DNA of 20,683 bases from JBAZBO01 sp041671425 (GTDB lineage Bacteria; Patescibacteriota; WWE3; UBA101185; UBA10185), in assembly GCA_041671425.1 (NCBI GenBank), contig JBAZBO010000007.1:1-20683 (forward strand), in the 5' to 3' direction. A program made the position numbers and the translations under genes. The notes beneath the pieces are model-generated. The model was not told the origin of the DNA, made no database searches, and saw nothing but the letters and a program-made list of their open reading frames with translations. Shown here one piece after another: positions 13,297 to 20,162 of this stretch (positions within the stretch are counted from its first letter, which is position 1; each line of letters begins with the position of its first letter).

Positions 13297-14768
13297 ATGT
13301 ATCTCAAGCGGCCTTCCAGGCCAGGTCTGAGATTTTGGTGGGATCTGAAAAACTCTTCTAACACTTCCTGAGCGGAGGTTGTTACTACTTTTGATGCCTT
13401 TTCCTTGAGCAAGTCCTTATCCGAAATATTCAAGTAAGCTTCGCTATTTGCGTAGTGGTACCCTTGTATACATATTGAATAGACAGTGGTGTCCTCAACT
13501 TCTTTGTTGCTGACTTCCAGGGATTCTAGTGCCTTACTCTTTTCGTTATATATGGCTTTAACTTTGGAATTGACCTGGTAGCATTCACCCTCGCCATTCC
13601 TGTTCTCTTTTCTCATAATATGACCAAATATCTTTTTCAGACGATCCCCGGTTATATAGAATCTGGTAAGGGAATCATCGTATGGAAAGCAACTTATGAA
13701 GTCTTTTAGGGTGACTATTGGTCCCAAGCTTTTTGTCCTTATCGAACCACTTCCTACAAGCATTACGTCACATTCCGTAATCTCAGCAAAAGCATCTGCA
13801 ATAAGGTTTCCCATGGAGGTTTCTACTTCCCTTAGAGGATGGGTGGCTTCAACCGCCAGTTTTGTGACTATAGTGTTGTACTTTCTATCAACATTGGTTT
13901 TGAATGAGTCTATGAACTCTTCCAGTTTTTTATCTGGTTCGGCCAGTTCGTTGTTGATCCCTATTAGTTCCCATTTGTATTCAACAATGCTGTTGGTGTC
14001 ATCATCTACTGTGATGTCAAATCTTCCTATTTGATTGGTGCCTACTCCGGCTTGTGCGATCAGTACATTATTAACCCTGGTAGGTTTATCAAGTATGGTG
14101 TGAGAGTGCCCCCCTATGATCATGTCCACTCCCCATTCCGGTTTAAGAAGCTTTGCTAGCTCAAGGTCTGAGTCGTATCCGATATGTGTTAATAGGATAG
14201 TCAGGTCGATATCATCATTTTTATAAGCATTGGTGATCTTCCCCACCTCTTGTGCAGCCTCTTCGACTGAGACAAAACTTCCTATCAAGGTGTCGGTTTT
14301 TAAAGCATCCAGAACTTTCTCGGTCAAAATTCCCGTGAAGAGAATATCAAATCCTGCCTTTCTAAGGATGATGTAGGGGTTCATCAGTCTCTTGTTGTAT
14401 TTTTTAATGTAGAGGTTGGCGTTGACTATGGGGAAATTAGCTAGTTTTTCCAGGAAAAGAAGATGGGGGAGTCCATAATCGATTTCATGGTTTCCCAAAG
14501 TTACTACATCAGGGGCCAGATAGTTCATGATCTCTATAGTGGAGAGGCCTTTGTACTCTGAATCTATAAGGGATCCCTGGAGCATATCACCGGATATTAC
14601 ATACAACACATTCTCTTCTTCCCGCCTCACTTTGTTGATATATCCCGAAAGCAGGGAAAGCCCCCCTACCAACCTGCCTTTCCCCGCGGAATCCTCTGCC
14701 AGAAAATCGCCGTGCATATCATTTGAGTGTAATATCGTGAACTTCTTTGTTTTCATAGTGGTGAACAT
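13293..14768 (-). CDS. Bifunctional metallophosphatase/5'-nucleotidase (UshA-like), no signal peptide
   Basis: 491 residues. The N-terminal calcineurin-type metallophosphatase has all metal ligands: ILHSNDMHGDF (Asp17, His19), YVISGDMLQGS, VTLGNHEIDYG, ILLTHIGYDSD and MIIGGHSHTILD. The C-terminal 5'-nucleotidase domain carries ETSMGNLIADAFAEI, DVMLVGSGSIRTK and FPYDDSLTRFYITGDRLKKI. Family enzymes hydrolyse nucleotides, UDP-sugars or cyclic nucleotides and are usually exported, but here the N-terminus (MFTTMKTKKFTILHSND) goes straight into the first strand with no signal sequence, so a cytoplasmic enzyme is implied. Alternative start ATG 14756. It overlaps the PAP2-like gene by 16 bp and is last in the minus-strand group. 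Confidence 0.88.
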   Translation of the reverse strand: MFTTMKTKKFTILHSNDMHGDFLAEDSAGKGRLVGGLSLLSGYINKVRREEENVLYVISGDMLQGSLIDSEYKGLSTIEIMNYLAPDVVTLGNHEIDYGLPHLLFLEKLANFPIVNANLYIKKYNKRLMNPYIILRKAGFDILFTGILTEKVLDALKTDTLIGSFVSVEEAAQEVGKITNAYKNDDIDLTILLTHIGYDSDLELAKLLKPEWGVDMIIGGHSHTILDKPTRVNNVLIAQAGVGTNQIGRFDITVDDDTNSIVEYKWELIGINNELAEPDKKLEEFIDSFKTNVDRKYNTIVTKLAVEATHPLREVETSMGNLIADAFAEITECDVMLVGSGSIRTKSLGPIVTLKDFISCFPYDDSLTRFYITGDRLKKIFGHIMRKENRNGEGECYQVNSKVKAIYNEKSKALESLEVSNKEVEDTTVYSICIQGYHYANSEAYLNISDKDLLKEKASKVVTTSAQEVLEEFFRSHQNLRPGLEGRLRYI

Positions 14769-15343
14769 AACCTGAACACTGCTAAGGTTATCAAAATTCC
14801 AGCCAAAAATCCCATAGCCACTTCTTGTGGAGTATGAGCCTTGATCTTCACCCTAGCCCACATTGTGATTACGGTTGATATCAAACCTACAAAACCCGTG
14901 GTGGCGCCCACAACAACAAATAATGCAACCGCTGCTCCTGCTATAGAGGCTGTATGTATGCTTATCTTTATCTTTTTGTTGACGAAATAAGAAAAAATCC
15001 CTACCACAAAGAAAGAAATCAACAGAGAGACAAGTGCTTTGGGAGCAGACAGGAAATGCATTGTTAGGAGAAGTAGTACTGCTGAAGCCATGGCGATGAT
15101 ATAGACCGGAAATCTTTGTTCCCTATCCTTTACGTTGATATCTGATATCACGCCTTTTCTCATCTGAACGAGTATATATGTTAGTGAGGGTGCTATTCCC
15201 AGGATAACGAAAAGCCCCATGTATAAAATAGAACTTGTGATTGAGGAGGTGCTTTTCAATGAGACAAGAAAAACGGTGAGAGGCCCCACTAGAACGGGGC
15301 TGAGGAGGGCAGAAAAAAACTTTGCCGTATTAATTGAGCTCAA
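14753..15343 (-). CDS. PAP2-like membrane phosphatase
   Basis: 196 residues, with several hydrophobic helices. The three motifs of the PAP2 acid phosphatase family can be traced in a divergent form: VKDREQRFPVY (motif KxxxxxxRP), KISIHTASIAGA (PSGH, here SIHT), and RVKIKAHTPQEVAMGFLAG (SRxxxxxHxxxDxxxG, with the histidine kept and Glu in place of Asp). Members dephosphorylate undecaprenyl pyrophosphate or phosphatidic acid at the membrane surface. The codon at 15343 is TTG, overlapping the end of the previous gene by 14 bp; no Shine-Dalgarno is visible and no ATG is available before the first helix, so the start is tentative. Its position between an anchored protein and a 5'-nucleotidase suggests a small operon. 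Confidence 0.7.
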   Translation of the reverse strand: MSSINTAKFFSALLSPVLVGPLTVFLVSLKSTSSITSSILYMGLFVILGIAPSLTYILVQMRKGVISDINVKDREQRFPVYIIAMASAVLLLLTMHFLSAPKALVSLLISFFVVGIFSYFVNKKIKISIHTASIAGAAVALFVVVGATTGFVGLISTVITMWARVKIKAHTPQEVAMGFLAGILITLAVFRLCSPL

Positions 15344-16088
15344 TTTTTTGCAGTATTTCTAAAACCTCGTTGATCGTTACTGTATCTGATTGAGGGATCC
15401 TGAAAGGCACATAGCCGATGCTTGTGTCTTTGTGGTAATAAGTGTCACCAGGCTTCTTCTCACATAGAATAAAGGTATTGTCCCAGGAATTGGGTTTTTC
15501 TACCATTGCCAGCCTCCACATAAGCTGAACTTTGTCTATCTCTTTGAAAGAGGGGAATCTTGTACCGGTCTCAGGAAGACTAGACTCTTTCTCCTCTCCC
15601 CCAGCTGGTGTTCCGGTAGTCTCTTTATCATCCTCAAAAAGGCATTCTCCCACGGATGAGGCACCCGGCCAAATTTCAAAATAGGCGCTACCTTTTGAGA
15701 GTTTTATCAAAGGTGGGTTTCCCAGGGCCCACTCCTTTGGGTAATGGACTGTAAAAGCTCTAGAAGATCCCGTTTTTGGTACTGCAAGGGTATTCCAAAT
15801 ATCAGGCACGGGTTGAATTACCTCTGCAGGGGCATATAGACTTCTAGAAGGCTCTGATCCGTCTTTAACCTCTTCTACTGCCTCGGACTCGGGTTCTTCC
15901 ACTTTCATGTCTGCATCCTGGAGGTCACTTTGCACATTACTTTTGCCTATTTGTACACCCGCCATAGCGGCACCCGCGATCAAAACCATAATGAGAATAA
16001 CCAGGGCTGCAGCGTTACTGCCACTCTTTTGTGGTCCTATGCTGCTTATTCTTTGATAGTCTGTATTTACCGGCGGTCTATATTCCAT
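15330..16088 (-). CDS. Membrane-anchored exported protein, unknown function
   Basis: 252 residues from ATG 16088, not recognised. A 28-residue cytoplasmic tail is followed by one membrane segment, AAALVILIMVLIAGAAMAGV (about residues 27-46). Then comes an acidic low-complexity linker (ADMKVEEPESEAVEEVKDGS) and an outer domain beginning AFTVHYPKEWALGNPPLIKL, which resembles the FxIxYPxxW opening of PsbP-like domains in many anchored CPR proteins. Two cysteines (GECLFED and FILCEKK) may pair. Starting at 16169 would add 27 residues and leave the membrane helix far from the N-terminus; 16088 gives the more usual layout. I see no -10 at leaderless distance, so it may depend on the upstream glycosyltransferase transcript (65-nt gap). 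Confidence 0.65.
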   Translation of the reverse strand: MEYRPPVNTDYQRISSIGPQKSGSNAAALVILIMVLIAGAAMAGVQIGKSNVQSDLQDADMKVEEPESEAVEEVKDGSEPSRSLYAPAEVIQPVPDIWNTLAVPKTGSSRAFTVHYPKEWALGNPPLIKLSKGSAYFEIWPGASSVGECLFEDDKETTGTPAGGEEKESSLPETGTRFPSFKEIDKVQLMWRLAMVEKPNSWDNTFILCEKKPGDTYYHKDTSIGYVPFRIPQSDTVTINEVLEILQKIELN

Positions 16089-16153
16089 AGTTCTGTGGGT
16101 TAAGGTTACTATGGTTGGGAAGTAGAATGCAAGGGAGACAGTTCTGCTAAATT

Positions 16154-17611
16154 CTACTCCTGTCTGCAAATACTATTCATTGCACCTTCCTTGAGCCTCT
16201 TAAAGATCAGGAAACCGTATTGTTCACTGGACTCATAAAAGTCTTTGTTCTTTTCAGCATGCTCCAGCATAATATTATTACCGTATCTTTCAAGTTCGTC
16301 TTTCTCAATTATTAAGTAATCATATTGTTGGAATTCTGGGCAGTGTGCTTCAAGATCACTTGATATTTCAAACATATCTCGACCCACGGCTTTGCCATGT
16401 TTGTACCATCTGCCACTTCTTATGGAACCGTAGATGTAGATTTTGTCACTGGAGTTGTAGTTATCGGTTTCTTCTTTTAAGTAGTATTCAAACAGTGCGT
16501 TGTATTCAGTGCGGATTTGTGTGACTACCAAGATTGCGTGATATGTAAAGAAACAGAAAAATGAAGATATGATGGCAACTTCAAGATATTTGGATCTTTT
16601 AGATAAATAGTAGAAACCGGCTGTGGCCATGATTATTAGTGGAATTTCGAACGACGCTACATATCGTACATTTTTCACACCCGAGAATTGATAGAACGCG
16701 AGGGACATAATGAAAAACATTCCCCAGTAGCATACAAAAAGGTTTTTTTGCAAAACTGCGGATATGGCACCTGCAACGTACGCAGATATCCTTAGTATGC
16801 CCTCTTTTGCGTATACGAAGTATGCGTATGACCAATATGGAGATTTTGTGTACACCCGACCATCTATTATATGTTTCTTCCCTTCAGTACTTTTTTCTAA
16901 GTAACCTTCATTTACCCCATCATAGATGGCTCTAATAGTGTTTCTTACACCTAGTTTACTGAGAGTGTGTATATAGGTGGCTGCTAGTATTCCAAAACCT
17001 GTGGTGTACATGATCAAATAATGCGTGAGGAAGACCTTATGGTTGGATTTATATGATTTCCATAAGTGTGGGGCGAATACAAGCGTAAACGGTATCAGTA
17101 TGACGGATGTAATTTTGGATGAAAGTGCGAGTCCTAGGAATATACCTGAATACAAAAACCAGCTGGCTTGCCGCTTCTCCATAGCCAAATAGTACAAGTA
17201 CAAAAACAATAGCCAGCTCAAATGCATTAGAGCTTCGAGCATAACCATACGTGTAGATGTATATATGATTTCGCTGGAAGTAAAAAGCATTGCTCCGAGT
17301 AGCCCCCATTTGTACCCAAACTCTCTTTCCAGGATTTTATATAGGACAATTGCAGATAGCACCCCCATCAGAGCAAAGGGAATCCGTAGTAAGAGCACAT
17401 TATGATCAGCTATGCTATACATAACTCCGGCAATGTATTTTGTGATGAGCGGCACATGCATTGTACTGGTGTAAACGCCTTTCAGGTGCTCCCTACCAGA
17501 ATCCACGTATAGTACTTCGTCAGTAAAAAAATATGGGTAATCGAGTTTGTAGATAAATAGGAATGTGATTAGTGAAAAGACTACTAGTACCAGACTTCGC
17601 CTTGTGGCCAT
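16154..17611 (-). CDS. GT39-family (PMT-type) membrane glycosyltransferase
   Basis: 485 residues. The first helix is LVLVVFSLITFLFIYKL, followed by the acidic loop YPYFFTDEVLYVDSGREHLK with the Asp-Glu pair where PMT/ArnT enzymes bind the acceptor or lipid-sugar. HVPLITKYIAGVMYSIADHN and LLRIPFALMGVLSAIVLYKI match the next conserved part, with R in the LLRIPF element typical of the superfamily. At least eight more helices follow and then a soluble outer domain of about 100 residues ending LIFKRLKEG. It is likely to glycosylate a surface glycan or protein with a polyprenyl-phosphate sugar. It starts at ATG 17611 with an extended -10 six nt upstream. First gene of the minus-strand group 17611 to 13293. 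Confidence 0.82.
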   Translation of the reverse strand: MATRRSLVLVVFSLITFLFIYKLDYPYFFTDEVLYVDSGREHLKGVYTSTMHVPLITKYIAGVMYSIADHNVLLLRIPFALMGVLSAIVLYKILEREFGYKWGLLGAMLFTSSEIIYTSTRMVMLEALMHLSWLLFLYLYYLAMEKRQASWFLYSGIFLGLALSSKITSVILIPFTLVFAPHLWKSYKSNHKVFLTHYLIMYTTGFGILAATYIHTLSKLGVRNTIRAIYDGVNEGYLEKSTEGKKHIIDGRVYTKSPYWSYAYFVYAKEGILRISAYVAGAISAVLQKNLFVCYWGMFFIMSLAFYQFSGVKNVRYVASFEIPLIIMATAGFYYLSKRSKYLEVAIISSFFCFFTYHAILVVTQIRTEYNALFEYYLKEETDNYNSSDKIYIYGSIRSGRWYKHGKAVGRDMFEISSDLEAHCPEFQQYDYLIIEKDELERYGNNIMLEHAEKNKDFYESSEQYGFLIFKRLKEGAMNSICRQE

Positions 17612-17617
17612 ACAAAT

Positions 17618-17626
17618 AGTATAACA
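17618..17626 (-). promoter_or_regulatory. Extended -10, leaderless promoter for the GT39 gene
   Basis: On the minus strand TGT then TATACT (hexamer at 17618-17623), ending 6 nt before ATG 17611. Confidence 0.65.
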
Positions 17627-17668
17627 GTTATAAGGATTTTCTTGTTTGGTCGAATTTACCTCGAGATT

Positions 17669-17687
17669 TACTGGTCGGGGTGACAGG
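17669..17687 (-). repeat. Distal copy of the tRNA-Pro 3' end (att-like direct repeat)
   Basis: 19 bases identical to 18409-18427 in the same orientation. On the minus strand it reads CCTGTCACCCCGACCAGTA: one strand of the T stem, the 3' acceptor strand, discriminator, CCA and three bases beyond. The rest of the tRNA is absent here. Copies 740 bp apart are what integration at a tRNA 3' end would leave. Confidence 0.75.
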
Positions 17688-17807
17688 CAACTCGTCGCTG
17701 TGCTCCTTTTGCATCCACAACTACTAAGCTCACTGCGTTCGCTAAGTATTGTGTAGACTTGGTCACCGGTCCTCGCCTGCTGGCTAGGGGTGTGATTTAC
17801 TTAGGAC
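17688..17807. other. Gene-free 3' part of the putative element, with hairpin
   Basis: 120 bases between the distal repeat and the end of the primase-like ORF, with no frame of note. An imperfect hairpin lies at 17717-17752 (ACAA/TTGT, ACT/AGT, AGC/GCT arms around an 11-base loop). It could be a 3' end structure for the ORF, or an origin or recombination site of the element. No T-run follows it, so it is not a classical terminator. Confidence 0.4.
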
Positions 17808-18404
17808 TTATTCCAAAGTGAGAATCACTCTCGGTACGAAGGTCTTGTCTGCACGTGTCGTAATTCTCAAGTTACATCCGCCCCTTCTTAAGGAATGCCC
17901 AATAAATCTTGGGTCTGCTATTTGCTGAATGTTTTGTCTATTGTGTACAACACTTGTTAGGAGACATCTTCCTATAAAATCCACCCATTCGGTTTCTGTA
18001 AGCAGACTCGAACCAAAGTAATGATAGGAAGCCCCGCTTTCAACTATCCAGCCTTCTTTGATCTCTGAGTTTTTCAACCTTGCTACCAGTAGTTCTAGAT
18101 TGCTCGGGCTTTTTTCTATATCAAAATCCATCATGGGTATATGTTTGTATTCACCACTCTCAAGCAGAACCCTATCGAAAATTCCTATTTGTGTCTGTTC
18201 GTTATGCTTCTCTAAAAGGTTGTCTATATAATTTTCATCGTAAAGAAGCTTCTTTTTTATCCAGTGCAGGTAATTTACGCCGTTCTCATTAGTTTTTAGG
18301 GGTACATATTGATATATCCAGTAAGCTACCTCAGCTATTTCCTTATTCATAGAAACAATATGTCTAATTAGGGAAAAAGATGATGTAGTACTGTCGATAT
18401 CCAT
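17808..18404 (-). CDS. Small archaeo-eukaryotic-primase-like protein in a tRNA-flanked segment
   Basis: 198 residues. I cannot name a close family, but the order of motifs fits the AEP/PrimPol core: HIPMMDFDIEK with Asp93 and Asp95 (hhhDhD motif), WIVESGASYHYFGSSL with Ser123 to His128 (the sxH motif, usually SGxGxHxY), and ADPRFIGHSLRRGGCNLRIT with Asp164 and a run of arginines, where AEPs place their third acidic residue and nucleotide-binding basic residues. Spacing of about 30 residues between the first two motifs is normal. The 90-residue N-terminal part is helical and unknown. There is no helicase or zinc domain. ATG 18404 lies 7 nt after the CCA of tRNA-Pro on the same strand. It sits alone between direct repeats of the tRNA end. 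A primase or PrimPol role is an inference from motifs. Confidence 0.5.
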   Translation of the reverse strand: MDIDSTTSSFSLIRHIVSMNKEIAEVAYWIYQYVPLKTNENGVNYLHWIKKKLLYDENYIDNLLEKHNEQTQIGIFDRVLLESGEYKHIPMMDFDIEKSPSNLELLVARLKNSEIKEGWIVESGASYHYFGSSLLTETEWVDFIGRCLLTSVVHNRQNIQQIADPRFIGHSLRRGGCNLRITTRADKTFVPRVILTLE

Positions 18405-18408
18405 ATTG

Positions 18409-18427
18409 TACTGGTCGGGGTGACAGG
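18409..18427 (-). repeat. Proximal att-like repeat within tRNA-Pro 3' end
   Basis: The 19-base copy that is part of the intact tRNA gene: 16 bases of the tRNA 3' end plus GTA beyond the CCA. It pairs with 17669-17687. Confidence 0.75.
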
Positions 18428-18488
18428 ACTTGAACCTGCGGCCTTACGCACCCCATGCGTACGCGCTAGCCAACTGCGCCACACCCCG
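18412..18488 (-). tRNA. tRNA-Pro (anticodon GGG), CCA encoded
   Basis: 77 nt on the minus strand. Acceptor CGGGGTG pairs with CACCCCG, discriminator A, encoded CCA. The D stem is GCGC/GCGC with loop AGTTGGCTA. The anticodon stem is TACGC/GCGTA with loop ATGGGGT, giving anticodon GGG. The variable loop is AGGCC. The T stem GCAGG/CCTGT (one G-T pair) closes loop TTCAAGT. CGG at the start of the acceptor is typical of proline tRNAs. Confidence 0.96.
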
Positions 18489-18500
18489 ACGATACTTGCT

Positions 18501-18509
18501 ATTCTACCA
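18501..18509 (-). promoter_or_regulatory. Extended -10 promoter of tRNA-Pro
   Basis: On the minus strand TGG then TAGAAT (hexamer at 18501-18506), 12 nt before the mature tRNA 5' end, so a 5' leader of about 6 nt is expected for RNase P. It would also drive the primase-like ORF directly downstream. Confidence 0.65.
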
Positions 18510-18552
18510 CGCTGCTCTGACTGTAGTCCCTTGGTGATTTCCAGGTAATATT

Positions 18553-18561
18553 TGATAGAAT
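18553..18561 (+). promoter_or_regulatory. Extended -10, leaderless promoter for the Ig-like protein
   Basis: TGA then TAGAAT (hexamer at 18556-18561), ending 6 nt (GTGGGC) before ATG 18568. It supports that start over the GTG at 18562. Confidence 0.65.
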
Positions 18562-18567
18562 GTGGGC

Positions 18568-19524
18568 ATGAATGTGGTGAAAACAGCAAAACCAGAGGGT
18601 GATATTTCTGAGGTTATGAATAACCCTGTGGAAGGTCCCACAAACCTTCCTGAGCCCAATCCAAGGCCTCAGAAGGCTAAAGCATTGGTGGTGTTGGTTA
18701 TGTTTGTTATCCTGGCTATGGGTGGTTTTTACCTTTGGTTGAGATTTACCAGGAACCCCATCCTTGAAGATGAACAATCTGAGACTACGGAAAGCGCCTT
18801 TGGAGGACTTTTGGACCCTGTAAATCCCGAAGTAAAAAAAGTGGTTGCCACGAAGACGGTACCCCCTGTTGCGATAACCCCCCAACCAGGTACTATACCT
18901 GCTCCTAAAATAGTGCAAACAGAGCCTGCAAAGAAGCTGGACCCCGAACCACCTGAAGATAATGAAGATCCTGAAGTTAAGTTACTTACAGCTTACCTTA
19001 GTGGAGGCTTCTCAGCTGGAGACACCGTCCATATCACGGCCAGAGCCGAAGATGATGACGATGACGATGGGATTGAGAGAGTAGAGTTTTACGTAGATGG
19101 AGAAAGGAAGGTTACGTTATACACTCGTGATATTGGGGGTGATGATCTCAGTTCCTCTGATACTTCTAAGCTAGACTCTGCCACTTCAAAAGCTATGGAT
19201 TGGCTGGAAGACAAAAGAGATGATGAGATAAGTGGATATGTTTTCAGGGATAGAAGAAACTGGAAAGAGTTTGATGACGATTGTGATATAGATAAAGGTT
19301 ACATAATAATATTTTCTGGGGATAAGAAAATGTACGATGTGAGAGTATCCGATGACCTAGAAGATTTCGAACTATGTGCTGAGGGCAAAACTTTGAATGT
19401 GGGAGAGCTTTACTACTACGTACTTTCAGATGTGGAAAAGGGCACAAGGGAGATATACGCAAAGGCCTTCGATACCTGGGGTGCCACTGAGAAGACAGAA
19501 AAGTATGAGATCGAGGTAGACTAA
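18568..19524 (+). CDS. Anchored surface protein with an interrupted Ig-like domain
   Basis: 318 residues. A basic and proline-rich N-terminal tail is followed by one membrane segment, ALVVLVMFVILAMGGFYLWL (about residues 38-57), then a proline/lysine-rich linker (VPPVAITPQPGTIPAPKIVQ and DPEPPEDNEDP). The outer part begins like a bacterial Ig domain: VKLLTAYLSGGFSAGDTVHI, a run of six Asp, then IERVEFYVDGERKV. The matching last strands, GTREIYAKAFDTWGATEKTE, come only about 105 residues later. The intervening acidic insertion includes two cysteines (DDDCDID and FELCAEG). Big_7-type domains normally have only a few residues at that point. The function is unknown; a calcium-binding or adhesive surface role is a guess from the Asp-rich loops. 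Confidence 0.65.
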   Translation: MNVVKTAKPEGDISEVMNNPVEGPTNLPEPNPRPQKAKALVVLVMFVILAMGGFYLWLRFTRNPILEDEQSETTESAFGGLLDPVNPEVKKVVATKTVPPVAITPQPGTIPAPKIVQTEPAKKLDPEPPEDNEDPEVKLLTAYLSGGFSAGDTVHITARAEDDDDDDGIERVEFYVDGERKVTLYTRDIGGDDLSSSDTSKLDSATSKAMDWLEDKRDDEISGYVFRDRRNWKEFDDDCDIDKGYIIIFSGDKKMYDVRVSDDLEDFELCAEGKTLNVGELYYYVLSDVEKGTREIYAKAFDTWGATEKTEKYEIEVD

Positions 19525-19578
19525 CTTGTCAAGTAAATTCCACGAGTCTGCTGTGTTTATATCTGAAAGTTTTTTACA

Positions 19579-20154
19579 TTAACTGGAGAGTAAAACCAAA
19601 CCAAGGCAGAAGTTCCACAGAATTGTACTGAATAGACATGACCACTCAAAAAATGCGTATCTAGGTTTGTTCTTAGCGGTTAGTACGGCTACAGCAAAGG
19701 ATGCTGTTATGAGGAGTATTGTAAGACTTAGATGTGACATAAAAAGGGGGATAGTTGGGGTTTGGTAGGGAATGATGACGAAACATACCCCTGAAAACAA
19801 TACACTTGTGAATGTAAGTATGCCTATAGATCTATGTCCCTTTCTTCCTGTCGGAAAGAACCCCACCAAAAGGGTTGTTGTACTGGTAAGCATTAAAGCT
19901 AGTGCGCCGGCTATATTTACAGGGGTCAAGTCGTTTAGGATGATGAATTCATATGCTAGGGCTAAACTCAATATTCCATATAGGGTTGTTGAAATGTTGA
20001 ATACCTTATGTAATGGTTGTGATATGGAGCCGAGCTTGCTGACTGAGCATTTCGTCAAAGAAAAACCCTTATGTTTTATTACAAGATATGACAGGAGCAA
20101 AGTGTAAGTAGGTAAATATAAAATGAAAAGGTAGAGAAATAACTTGGTGGGCAT
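19579..20154 (-). CDS. DUF998-like multi-helix membrane protein
   Basis: 191 residues with about six hydrophobic helices, for example LFLYLFILYLPTYTLLLSYL, IAGALALMLTSTTTLLVGFF and IPLFMSHLSLTILLITASFA. The loop FSLTKCSVSKLGSISQPLHK after the first helix and LLVGFFPTGRKGHRSIGILT resemble DUF998 (SxxKYxLSxLG and VGxFPxxxxxxxH). No enzymatic role is known for DUF998. It is preceded by the methyltransferase gene on the same strand with an 8-nt gap, so it is probably co-transcribed with it. Confidence 0.7.
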   Translation of the reverse strand: MPTKLFLYLFILYLPTYTLLLSYLVIKHKGFSLTKCSVSKLGSISQPLHKVFNISTTLYGILSLALAYEFIILNDLTPVNIAGALALMLTSTTTLLVGFFPTGRKGHRSIGILTFTSVLFSGVCFVIIPYQTPTIPLFMSHLSLTILLITASFAVAVLTAKNKPRYAFFEWSCLFSTILWNFCLGLVLLSS

Positions 20155-20162
20155 ATCTCTCG

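Noticed and set aside
17717..17752. Hairpin considered as an intrinsic terminator for the primase-like ORF
   Set aside because: The stem is interrupted and no T-run follows on the minus strand; kept only as a structured region.
19048..19075. Tandem GAT/GAC codons resembling a short repeat
   Set aside because: They encode the six-Asp run in the Ig-like protein; simple low complexity within a real gene.
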